Source of the DNA: Dactylorhiza incarnata
Taxonomy: Eukaryota; Streptophyta; Magnoliopsida; Asparagales; Orchidaceae
Assembly: GCA_033032865.1 (NCBI GenBank)
Contig: JAWHQI010000278.1
Location: forward strand, 310,001 to 374,000
Length of the DNA: 64,000 bases
Direction: 5' to 3'
The translations under genes and the position numbers were made by a program. Below are positions 1 to 10,591 of the stretch, piece after piece; the first letter of the stretch is position 1, and each line of letters starts with the position of its first letter. Below the pieces are notes generated by a model. That model was not told the DNA's origin. It saw only the letters and a program-made list of their open reading frames with translations, and made no database searches.

Positions 1-2056
1 TTTAAGGAGGTTTGAGGAAGTAAATCTCGTTGATAATCAGAGAACAAATTAGTACGTTCAGAATATTCTTTTAAGGAAATAGGTCGCCGCGTCGCATTTA
101 TGAACGCCGCAATCCCGAAGTAAGAAATTCGTTTCCTTTTGGTTAGGTATATCACATAGTCTAATTTATGTATTATACATTGTTATGTAGAAATATGGTG
201 AGAATTTGAAATTATATGGATCATACTTTATGTATAGTTAAGAAACAATAAATCAGAACCTAAGCACTATGTCACCACAATATGAACAATGTTAAAATGC
301 AAGAAAAGACTTCATGTAATTGATCTTACACATAATAGTATGGTTATGGAGAACACAAGGTTTATGATATCAGACATGATATAGAGATTATGATTTTAAT
401 CATCTAATCATGATAACACGAACAATGTATGCAGAAGTATAAGAAGCCTTATTATGATTTACACATATCACCTAGCTTCGATTATATACTTTCCCTTTGT
501 ACGCATGCAAATAAATATGAATTCATAAAATTAAGTAATGCGTAATTAGAAATAAATGAAGGTGAAAAGTTATGTTATAATCGTTTCATCACCAGTAATA
601 CTAAGATAAGGTATAAGGTGTAAACATGGTGAAAGGCCTAAATTATGAAAGTGAAATTATGCGGATGTTCCCTTAAGAAATCTTGCAGACCATTAATATG
701 TATGTAAAGGATTAATGGAACACTAAATTTAAATTAGTGGCTTTATGCGGGTTTTCTTTTCTATGTTCACGTCGGCCACCAATAGAAGATAAGTAGGGGG
801 CACGATCGAGTTTTCTCTTGTGATAGATAGAGACACATTATCTTATTCATAGGACTTAGCAGACCTTATCAGCCTCAAGTTTGGGAGTTGATATCTCATA
901 CAAAGATTAGTAGATTCGAGTCCTTGTCTGTGACCGAGAGACACTAGAACACATATGTTTGTTAGTAGAGACTCGAATCGTTAGAATGTGCATAAGAATC
1001 TACTTAACTAAGAATGAGAAGAAAAGAAGAAATGGAACATCTCAATTCCAAATGCAAGTCGAAGTCCAAAAATCTTTATAGGTTAATGATTTCGAAATTG
1101 GAAAGAAAATTCAGTTTAAGATCACGTAATAAAACAGACATTTATGTTTCAAGTACTTTTATAGAAAAACATGCATAAAACATAGTTTACATTTATTAGC
1201 ATAAAATATTATTTTAAAAGCATGCTCCCATATTTTGATTTAAGATAATTTTTAGTGTCACTGGGGGAAAGTCTTTCTACCTCGCCCGTGGGTTGATCCG
1301 TTTTCGGAATTATCTTTACAGGGAATACTGGTCGGTTTGTTCGCACCTACGTCCTAGTTGACTCTGTGTTTCATCTGTAAGGTATTTTGCAAATCTTATT
1401 TCCAGTTATAAATGTAGATTTTACCTCTTTTGTACCAATTTATATATTGTTCCTTAATTTACTTCTTATCACGGGTTCCGGCCGAACTATTGATTGTTGC
1501 TAAACTTGGTAGGGTTGTTATAAAGAAACCACCATGGAAAACTCTAACGGCTAACCCTTAAACTTCCAAGATATATATACAATATGAGATGGAGAACAAT
1601 GTACTTCCCCCACTGAAACCCTTAAAAGTAACACATGATAAAATGCATTACTATAAATAAAGATACATGATGTCATATTCCAACTTATCAATAATATTTC
1701 TTTATCATGGGGTGCATGGAAAAGACTAGCCAAGTTCAAATATTCGAGTTGCTCGACTCGTCATTAGTCGCCACATTTGTTGGTGGGTGTGTTGCCTCCA
1801 TAGCAATATCGACATAAGGGAAATTTGCCAAAGTAAATCTTTGGCAAGCTAAAGGATAACTCTTTATATTAACATTAAGGTGATGTTGGAAGGTGGCCAA
1901 TGTCATTGCTAGCTGCTCGTTGTGTGATAGATCCTAAAATTATCTTTAAATTAAAAAAACCTATAAAAGTCTCCCTAATTGTGAATGCAATTCAATGGTG
2001 AAAGACCAATGATGTGCAAAGTTTATTTTGAGCTTCTCTGAATCTTCATGCGATCG
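1..2056. other. Unassigned AT-rich non-coding DNA
   Basis: No open frame here has codon content or motifs of a known protein, and the longest frames are about 60 codons. A G/C-richer patch at about 1258-1390, starting near a CACTGGGGGAAAGTC stretch, and another at about 770-830 have the look of old LTR or other repeat sequence. I see no LTR ends, primer-binding site or target duplication that would let me name an element. The last 5 bases before element A (ACTTC, 2057-2061) are its left target-site duplication. Confidence 0.6.
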
Positions 2057-2220
2057 ACTTCTGTTGGGAAAATGACCATCAATGTTCCCTTGATTTAAAG
2101 AGGCCTCACGCTCAATGCTAAGTACAAGTTGTATTTGATAAACCATATTTCTATCTCATGACAATGCAGGACTAGGACATACCAAGGTGTGATGTATGAT
2201 CAGTTGGTTTACTGTCAAAA

Positions 2221-2411
2221 CCGCTGAGACGAGCTCTCAGTCTCAGCTGAACCGCTGAGACAAGGTCAGGAGCCGTTGAGAAGGTGTCTAGGCAAGCTGA
2301 GCTGCAGATAGAAGTAAGCCGTTGAGACAACTGTCTGTCTCAGCGGATCCACTGGGACGGGACAAACACAACCGCTGAGACGACTGGCCATCTCAGCCCA
2401 ACCGCTGAGAC
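2221..2411 (+). promoter_or_regulatory. Palindromic half-site array in A 5' LTR (CCGCTGAGAC)
   Basis: About eight exact or near copies of the 10-mer CCGCTGAGAC or its complement GTCTCAGCGG occur here: 2221-2230, 2252-2261, 2273-2282, 2319-2328, 2337-2346 (complement), 2349-2358, 2372-2381 and 2402-2411. Two half-sites facing each other with a 2-nt spacer make a roughly 22-bp palindrome at 2337-2358. The array sits about 120 bp upstream of the LTR TATA box, the place expected for an enhancer or factor-binding cluster. The same array is at 13147-13337 in the 3' LTR, and a second set lies inside the element upstream of the extra ORF. Confidence 0.8.
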
Positions 2412-2533
2412 AGATTCAAAAGTGATCTGGGGGTTCTGCTTTTGGCGCAAGCTGCAGAAAGGCATTGTGGGGTCCACCAATCACTCCCATATCTGTCAGA
2501 AGGACGGCTGAGAGCCGTTGAAGATCAATGAAG

Positions 2534-2542
2534 TATAAAAAG
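2534..2542 (+). promoter_or_regulatory. LTR TATA box of element A
   Basis: TATAAAAAG, downstream of the half-site array and about 760 bp before the LTR end. The 3' LTR equivalent is TATAAAAGG at 13461-13469. Transcription would start roughly 30 bp downstream; no start site is proven by sequence alone. Confidence 0.65.
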
Positions 2543-3304
2543 AATAAGTTAGGGTTGAGCAAAGCACCTTTGCTATTGATCTTACTCTCCAGCACACAAG
2601 CAAGTAGTAGAATATTGTTTCATTGTCGGCAGCCAAGAACTGAGCTTACACAAGGCTGCAAGGAGAGAAGAGATTGCTTATCTTGATTCATCTCAAGAAA
2701 GAGCAAGTAGATCCAGTCCAGCATCTGAAGGGTTGATCAAGAAGAATCTAGTTGGAGCTGCACTTCTCCTCTCTGGTTCAAGTCTGCAACAGCAACAGTT
2801 AAGAAGAAGAAGACCAAGGCTTGACCTCTTCTTCCTTCTATTTGTAATTCCCTATTATATCATCTGTATGAACTTGTGTGTTCTGAGACTGTAGGGCTTT
2901 ATTGCCTGAGTGTGTAAGGCTGATTGGCCTGAGTTGTAGAGCTGAGAGGTCAGCTTGAGGTAGGATCAGTGTGTGATCTGAGGTAGGGCTATTGTGCCTA
3001 AGGTAGGGCTGCTGTGCCTGAGGTAGGGTTTGGGAAAACCTGAGAGATCCTGTGGGATCTGTGTTGTAGGCTCTTGAAGCTGAGTTTGGAGAAGTTGGCC
3101 TTGTCTAACTCATTGTTAGAAAGGTGAAGGGGGAAAGAGGACTACTCAAGACACCCTGTCTTGAGGAACCTCTATAAATCTCTTTGTGCTTTCAGTGCTT
3201 GATAATTTGCTAACCTAAATTCAGAAAATACTAAGCCTAAAATAAAAGAAACCTATTCACCCCCCTCTAGGTGTGTAAGACTACATCCTATATAAACTTT
3301 CAAG

Positions 3305-3316
3305 TGGTATCAGAGG
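3305..3316 (+). other. Primer-binding site (tRNA-iMet), element A
   Basis: TGGTATCAGAGG, two bases after the 5' LTR end, complementary to the 3' end of plant initiator tRNA-Met. It primes minus-strand DNA synthesis. Confidence 0.9.
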
Positions 3317-3381
3317 TAGGTTGGTCAAGAAGGACATAACTGTCTGACCAGATCCTATAAAGGAATAGTCTTATCAATCCA

Positions 3382-5863
3382 ATGACTTCCTCTGGATTGC
3401 AGAAGGAGATGGGATCCATGAAGTTGCTCATATGCAACAAAGAAAACTTTGGCATATGGAAGCAAATGGTTAGATTGTTTATGGAAGCATCTGATCCAAG
3501 GATCTACATAACTGTAAAGCAAGGGCCTTTCACCTTTCAAACTGCCTCTACCATAGATCCAACAAGAAGAGTGCCCAAGACATTCAATGACTTAACCAAG
3601 GATGAACTTGCACTGTTCACTATGGATAAAAAGGCACAAAACATAATTGTCAATGCTATTGATGACTCTACATTTCAGAACTTGGTACACTGCACAACTG
3701 ACAAGGAAATGTGGGACACATTAGTGGAAAATATGGAAGGGACAGCTGAAGTGAGGGATGATAGAAAGTCACTCCTCAACCAAGAGTATGAAGCTTTCAG
3801 GCAACTCAGCCAGGAGAGCATCTCTATAGCAAGGTTCTTCAGAATAAGCTGAGAACCTATGAGAGAGTGTTCACTGATTATGAGTTGAATGATAAGTTCC
3901 TTAGATCTCTAACAAGGGATTGTGACACAAAAATCTGTGCTATCAGGGAAGTGGCTAGGCTTGGTGAGACCCCCACTCATACACTGTTTGGAAAGCTGCT
4001 CTCTTATGAGATGCAGCTGTCTGCAAGAAAGGAAGAGGACACCTCAACAAGGGCTCAGGCAAGGGAGAAATCTGTAGCTCTCAAAGCTGACAGCTCCAAG
4101 AAAAGCAAGGGCAGGATGGTGTCTCCTCCAAGGAGAAGTGCTGAATCTGAAAAATCTGAAATCAGCACCTCAGATAGCTCTTCCTCTGATGAAGAGTTTG
4201 CTGCCTTCTCTAGGCAGTTCAAGAAGATGATGAGGAGGAAGCAATGGAAGAACAAACCCTCCTCATCACACTCCAAGAAAGACCACAGGAAATCTGAAAG
4301 ACAACACCCAAAGGTTGACAGGTATGACTCCAAATCTAGTAAACATATTTCAAATAACATTATTTGATATTGCTGCAGTAAACCTGGACATCTCATAATT
4401 GACTGTCCAGCCAAAAGAAAGGAGAAGGGTGATAAGAAGCATCATCACCAAAAGGATATGAAGGGTGAAAAATCCTTCCTAGCAAAGAAAGGAAGAAGTT
4501 GGAGTGAATCTGAATCCTCAACTTCAGATTCAAAGATGAAGAAGAAGCCTACATAGGACTGTTTGCGGCAGAAGAAGATGAAGATTATCCTGCTGCCAAG
4601 GTTGGAGTCAGGGCCCCTCTATCACACTCAGACAGTGATATAGAGGAGGATAAAGAGGACAATGTACAGCTAGGCCTCATGGCCATCTCTGATGAGGAGG
4701 ACAGTCAGAATATCTCTGAAAATGAACAGGTATTAATTCATTCCATATCCTCTTCTGATTATAAGACTGGCCCAGAATCTGGAGCACCTTCATCAATTGG
4801 TGGAAGTGATTCTGAAGCTGAGGTAAATGTCAATCAATTGATTGATAAGTATGATGCTCTCTTGGAAGCTCTGAAAAAGAGCAAAAAGCTAGTCAAGAGG
4901 CAAGCCCAAGAGATTGATTCCCTTAAGATGGAAAAACAAGAATGCACTGAATCTTCTACGAAGATGAGTCAGATGTATAGGGAAATTAGCCATCTGAAGG
5001 GGATAACTATCACCCATCTGAGCACCATATCCCTGAAGAACAAGATCATCAAGGATCTTTAGGAGAAACTTGTGAAAGAAAGAAGCCTAGTGGCTCAATT
5101 CTCCAAGCCAAAATCTGTGCTCCCTATTATTGACTCCTTCTCTTCTCAATCCAATAGGAGAGGACTAGGATTCAATAAAATGGAAGTAGGAGAAGGGAGT
5201 GGAGAAAAGAGCAGGAGTAAGGCTAAACCTCAAACCACCTTTCAAAAGGTATTACTCCCTTCCAACAGGTATGACCATGAAAGCATGTATGGTCACTGGA
5301 GGAATGGAAGTACCTATAGGAAGGAAAACACTCCTTCACATAGTGGAAGAAAGGGCATGAGATTGAGTGCTATGAAGGCTCCCCATGAGGAAATTCAAAT
5401 GGCCCAACCTGGATCATTTGTATTTGGTACATCAGCCCCTTCATTCAAGAATAAGAAAGCAAGTCCTTCTAAGGTTGATTCAGCAAAAAACATGACTGCT
5501 GTCAAATCAGTGGACATGTCTAATTGCTCTGTGTCTAATGCCATCAAAACTTGCATTGCCCAAAAGCCAAAACAAGCTGATGTCATTAATACAAAGACTA
5601 CTAAGACTGTCCACAGATTGACTTTCAGCCAAATCCTTGCTGAAAGAAACAAGAGAAAAGTTGCTGTCTCTCCTCCTGAACATATGCACAGTGTTGCACA
5701 CCCCTCAAGATATGTTCAGAAGAGGAGATACAACATTCATGAATGTTGGTGCTGTGGTAAAGTGGGACACTTTGCCATAGACTGTTGGCACAATCCTAAT
5801 GTGCCATGTGCAAAGATGAGCCTTCCTGCAAAGGGTGCAGCTAAGGTCATTTCATCATGCTAA
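3382..5863 (+). pseudogene. gag: Element A gag, broken
   Basis: Nucleocapsid/capsid gene whose intact form would package element RNA. The start ATG at 3382 is 66 bp past the primer-binding site. The first 156 codons match the UBN2-type Copia gag core. The frame shifts near 3840 (an apparent deletion) and continues in another frame from 3867. At 4365-4367 a TGA replaces the codon for the first cysteine of the CCHC knuckle; the other ligands (C, H, C) follow in frame. A third block from 4679 (acidic, then a coiled-coil-like stretch of K/E/L) is interrupted by TAG at 5060-5062 where glutamine is likely. A second CCHC knuckle, CWCCGKVGHFAIDC, is near 5743-5786. The frame ends at 5861-5863. Not functional as it stands. 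Confidence 0.88.
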
Positions 5864-5914
5864 CAAGGACCTAGGACCCAAGGCTGTTTGGGCTCCTAAG
5901 GGTAACTAAACTCC

Positions 5915-8900
5915 TTGCAGGATAGTTCAAGTACCAGCCTCAACCAAATTTGGTACTTTGACAGTGGGTGCTCAAGGTACATGACAGGAATAAGAAATCT
6001 TCTACAGGACTACAAGGCTGTGAAGAATGAACCCAAAGTTATCTTTGGGGGATCTGAAAGAGGAAACACCAAGGGATATGGTATGATCTCCAATGGCATA
6101 GTCTCAATCACAAGGGTAGCTTATGTTGAAGGGTTGCAACACAACCTAGTAAGCATAAGTCAACCGTGTGATCTAGGCCATGTCATTGAATTCCACAATG
6201 ACAAGTGTTTGATCAAAAAGTCTAATGACTTAGAGACCATTCTCTCAGACACTAAGAGTGAGAATGCTTATTGCTTAGACTTTATATGTAGTAATTCTCT
6301 TACATCTGTTTGCCTAGTAGCTAATGAGAATGAGTCCCTTTGTGTTCAATGGCACAAGAGACTTGCTCACATTAACTACAAGACAATGTATAGATTATTC
6401 TCTAAAAACCTTGTTAGGAATAGTCCTAATTTAAAATGTATTAAAAGTGGTTCCTGTCATGCTTGCCAAATGGGTAAGCAAACGAGGGCCACCTTTAAAA
6501 GTATTGGCTTCAAATACACTGAAAGATGTCTTTATCTCTTGCATATGGACTTGTTTGGTCCTTTGCCAATTCAGAGCCTAGGTGGGAAGTTGTATACTTT
6601 GGTGATTGTTGATGATCACTCAAAATATACATGGGTATTCTTCCTTAAGAAGAAGTCTGATACTTTAAATGTCTTTATAACTCATGTCAAAGCAATTCAG
6701 AATGACTTGCAATGTGCTGTGGTCAGGACAAGAACTGACCATGGCACATAATTTCAATCTGAAGCTATGACAAGGTTTTGTCAAGAATATGGTATCACCC
6801 AAGATTTCTCCTCCCTAAGGACTCTACAACAAAATGGTGTGGTTGAGAGGAGGAATAGGACCTTGATAGAAGCTGGAAGAACACTGCTTAGTGACTCCTC
6901 ACTCCCAGAATACTTCTGGGCTGAGGCAGTCAATACTGCATGTCATGTTCTCAATAGAGCTTCCATCAATAATGTTCATGGAATAACTCCCTATGAGATT
7001 CTGAAAGGCAAACAACCTACAATTTCATACTTTAGAATCTTTGGCTCCAAATGCTACATTTTAAACAATGGAAAATCTCAATTAACAAAGTTTGCAGAGA
7101 AATGCAATATGGGTGTTCTTGTTGGCTATAGCTTACATAATAAAGCTTATAGGGTGTATAACAAGAAAACTCATGTTGTAGAGGAGTCTATGCATGTAGT
7201 ATTTGATGAGACCAGTCTAATATATAAGGGCTGGTCTAGTTCTTCTGTCTTGACAGGAAATGAAAAGGACTTAGAAAGGATGTCTATACAAGACACACCC
7301 AGCAGTAGCAAAGCATATTCTGATGCTGTCATCCCTAAAGAGGAAGAAGTCCATGCTGATGAAGACACTGCTGAACCAGCAGAAACAGCACAACAAGCTG
7401 AGAACAGACTACCTACAGCTGTAAGACATCTAAGGGATCATCCAAGAGAACAAATAATTGGAGATCAGAATCAAGGTGTATTAACCAGAAGCAGGGCTCA
7501 CAATGAGGCCCTATTCTTGAGCTTCCTATAAAAAATGGAGCCCAAGAAGTTTGAAGAAGCCAACCAAGACACTTTTTGGATTCAAGCTATGCAAGAAGAA
7601 CTTCTACAATTCAAGAGATGCAAGGTATGAAAATTGGTGTCAAAACCTCAAGGGCACAATATCATAGGTACTAAATGGATTTACAGGAACAAGTTAGATG
7701 AAAATGACATAATCATAAAGAACAAGGCAAGACTGGTAGCCAAGGGGTATAGACAGGAAGAAGGGATAGACTTTGATCAAACCTTTGCTCATATTGCAAG
7801 GTTGGAAGCAATTAAGCTATTCCTTGCCTATGCTGCCCATAATGGGTTCAAAGTGTATCAAATGGATGTCAAATCAGCCTTCCTCAATGGTGACTTGAAG
7901 GAAGAGGTATATGTTGAGCAACCATCAGGTTTTGTCCATCCTACCCTCTCTAGTCATGTTTACTTACTTAGGAAAGCTCTTTATGGTCTTAAGCAAGCCC
8001 CCAGGGCTTGATATGAGACTTTGTTTAGCTTTCTCATCAAGAACAAGTTCTTGAGGGGAAAGATAGATAGCACATTGTTTCTTAGGGAAACAAGGGGCAA
8101 GTGTCTCCTAGTCCAAATATATGTTGATGACATAATATTTGAGTCTACTGATGACAACCTATGCAAAAAGTTTGCCAACCTAATGCAGGGGGAGTTTGAG
8201 ATGAGCAGTATGAGAGAGCTCAAGTACTTTTTAGGCTTTTAAGTAAAACAGTTTAATGAAGGTATATTCATCTCTCAGACCAAGTACACTAGAGAGCTTA
8301 TCAAGAAGTTTGGGATGAAATCAGCTTCCACCATGAAAACTCCCATGGGGTCCAACATTTCCCTGGACAAGGATGAGAAGGGCAAGGCCTTTGATGAATC
8401 CATGCACAGGTGCATCATTGGATCCCTGTTATATTTAACTACTAGTAGACCAGATATTATATATGTTACATGTGTGTGTGCTAGGTACCAGGCATGACCT
8501 AAGGAATCTCACTACTCAGCTGCAAAGAGGATTTTGAGATACCTTAAAGGCAGCATACATCTTGGCCTTTGGTACCCTAAGAACAATGATTTTGAACTAA
8601 CAGGATTTTCAGAAGCAGATTTTGCAGGCTGCAAAGAAGACAGGAAAAGCACAAGTACACTTGTCAATTCCTAGGAAGAAGGTTGATATCATGGAGCAGC
8701 AAAAAGCAGACAAGTGTGGCTATTTCCACTGCTGAGTCTGAATACATTGCTGCAGGGAGCTGTTGTGCACAGCTATTGTGGATTCAACACCAGCTAGAGG
8801 ACTACAACCTCAAGGTAAGTAACTCTCCTCTTTATTGTGACTCATCCAGTATTATCACTATTGCTAAGAATCCTGTCTCTCACAGCAGGACTAAGCATAT

Positions 8901-9063
8901 AGAGATACGATATCATTTTATAAGAGAACATGCAGAATCTCAAGACATCTTCCTTGAATTTGTCCCCACTGACAATCAAGTGGCCGATATCTTCACTAAG
9001 TCATTGGATGAGGCCAAGTTTAATGCTTTCAAAATTGAACTAGAAATGTTAAATGTAGAATAG
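5915..9063 (+). pseudogene. pol: Element A pol (PR-IN-RT-RNase H), broken
   Basis: Copia-type polyprotein remnant in one dominant frame. In order: protease WYFDSGCSRYMTG (about 5950-5990); integrase zinc finger with HKRLAH and CHACQ (about 6350-6480); integrase core with MDLFGP, RTDHG and [12 protein letters not shown]; reverse transcriptase with [13 protein letters not shown] and the catalytic YVDD (about 8119-8130); RNase H ending in the KHIEIRYHF and ADIFTK blocks. In-frame stops are at 6749-6751, 7529-7531, 7628-7630, 8009-8011, 8240-8242 and 8495-8497, and the frame shifts near 8665 before the last RNase H block (8683-9063). Catalytic motifs remain recognisable, so decay is fairly recent. 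Confidence 0.92.
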
Positions 9064-9236
9064 TGTAAAACACTTCATACTTTCAATCATGTATGATATA
9101 CTGCTTGACTTGATATAACTTAAAGTGTTGACACATCAACCCTATGAGTGACATGTTTAGGCCTTCAAGTAATCTTATCTCTAATAATTTTAAGGTTGTA
9201 AGATCAGCTTAACCAGAACAATCTGTTTCAGCTGAG

Positions 9237-9477
9237 CTGCTGAGACAGCTGGGAAAAGTCTCAGCTGAACCGCTGAGACGACTAAATCTGTCCCAGCGGC
9301 TGATAGTGTTCTGCCCCAGCGGATAGGTCACCGTCCCAGCGGTTCCGCTGAGACGGGTTGGAGTCATTAATTGTCTAAGTGCAACCCCTGTTGACCCACT
9401 TAAACTAACAATTATAAGAGCAATTAAATCTAATTACTAGGTTTAAATTTTACCTAAGTCTCAAGCCATATAAAAAG
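9237..9477 (+). promoter_or_regulatory. Internal promoter candidate upstream of A extra ORF
   Basis: A second set of the LTR half-sites lies between pol and the extra ORF: 9237-9246, 9270-9279, 9290-9299, 9313-9322, 9333-9342 and 9345-9354. The last two face each other with a 2-nt gap, forming a palindrome of about 22 bp (GTCCCAGCGG then CCGCTGAGAC). A TATA box, TATAAAAAG, follows at 9469-9477, 96 bp before the ATG at 9573. Two weaker half-sites lie between TATA and ATG (9519-9528, 9546-9555). The order array-TATA-gene copies that of the LTR, which suggests an independent promoter for the extra ORF. That activity is inference. Confidence 0.65.
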
Positions 9478-9572
9478 CAAATCTGCTTAGTGAAAGGCAC
9501 ACGACCCTTCTCTTCCAGCCGCCGAGACGAATCACCTTCTCATCCGTCCCAGCGCATTCGTCTACAACAGAA

Positions 9573-10514
9573 ATGGCTCCCAAAAGTTCTAAAGACCTTC
9601 TTGAAGGCTATGAGATTGTCAGAAATGGCTTTGCCCATGCTTCTGAAGACATCAAGGGAGTGATTCAACTCCTTGAAGACCAAGGATTAGAATTTCTTCT
9701 CTCTCAACCAAGCCCCATTCTCAGAACTGAAAGTTCTGGAATGGTTTAGTAATGCCAAGTTATCCTCCTCCAAGTCATCCATCAAATCCAAGATAAGAGA
9801 AGAGAGGATAAAGATCACCCCAGCCAAGATAGAAAAAGCCCTTCATCTTCCTTCCTGCAGCTCAAATGAGGAAGAAGAACTCTCTGAGAAGGACAAGAAG
9901 AAAGGATTGAAATGGACTGAATATAATGATGCCAAGACTGGATCATTAAAAAGGAAATTCTTCAATCAGAGGGGGAAGTTATTATCAGACATTGTGGGAA
10001 AAGCTATCCTATGCAAACCTGGTTCACATGATACTATATCCCAGTACATGTTTGACCTCATGACTAGGATAATTCTGAAAAAACAAACCTCCTGGGGAGT
10101 AGTGATCTTTCAAAGGTTGAAGGAATGTTTGCAAGCTCCCAATTTGGGAAGAATCTTGTCCCTGTATCTCATCAAATCCTACCAGACAAGTTCAACAACT
10201 CCAAAGGATCAAGCCTTCACTATCTCAAAAGAATGGATATCAAGACATTGGACATATTCACCAGGGTCCTTCCAATGAGTCAGCCCACTGAGGCTAAAGG
10301 AAAAGAGAAAATAACCACCAAATCCTCCAAGAAAACTAGGCTGGTACTGTCAAGTTCTGAGTCTGACACCTCAGATAAATATAATGATGGTGGTAATAAC
10401 TCCCAAAGCCCTCTTGCCAAGAATGCTCCAAAGGATGACATTCTCCATCCACAGCAGCTAGACACAAATATACCTCTTGGTAACTACTCTTTGAAAACTC
10501 ATTCCTCTCATTAA
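9573..10514 (+). pseudogene. Element A extra ORF (plant-transposon-protein-like), broken
   Basis: Sense-strand extra gene after pol. ATG at 9573 opens a frame of about 58 codons. The coding sense then passes to a second frame near 9740 and to a third near 10125, ending at 10514. The readable parts have a helical N-terminal domain with a block ITPAKIEKALHLP, followed by a helical region and a Ser/Asp/Lys-rich tail. The order and spacing resemble the plant family annotated as putative plant transposon protein, often found in retrotransposon extra ORFs and in SIRE env-like regions. There is no signal peptide or membrane segment, so I would not call it an envelope. It has its own TATA and motif array upstream. 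Family assignment is by eye only. Confidence 0.6.
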
Positions 10515-10591
10515 ATTAATAGATCATAACCAACCAATTAGGTTGTCACTTCTGACATTTGAATAATGTGGACCATAGTTCCTAAGGACAA

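Larger units (their letters stand above)
2062..3302 (+). repeat. Element A 5' LTR
   Basis: Begins TGTTGGG and ends CTTTCA next to the primer-binding site. It carries a palindromic half-site array (2221-2411), a TATA box (2534-2542), and a near-terminal C-rich motif ATTCACCCCCCTCTAGG that has a counterpart in the LTR end of element J. Short repeats of the type GAGGTAGGGCT(G)NTGTGCCT lie at about 2980-3030; the 3' LTR has one unit more, which accounts for part of the length difference. Confidence 0.93.

Noticed and set aside
3305..3316. tRNA-Met gene fragments at TGGTATCAGAG sites
   Set aside because: These are 12-base primer-binding sites beside LTRs; no tRNA body or promoter boxes follow.
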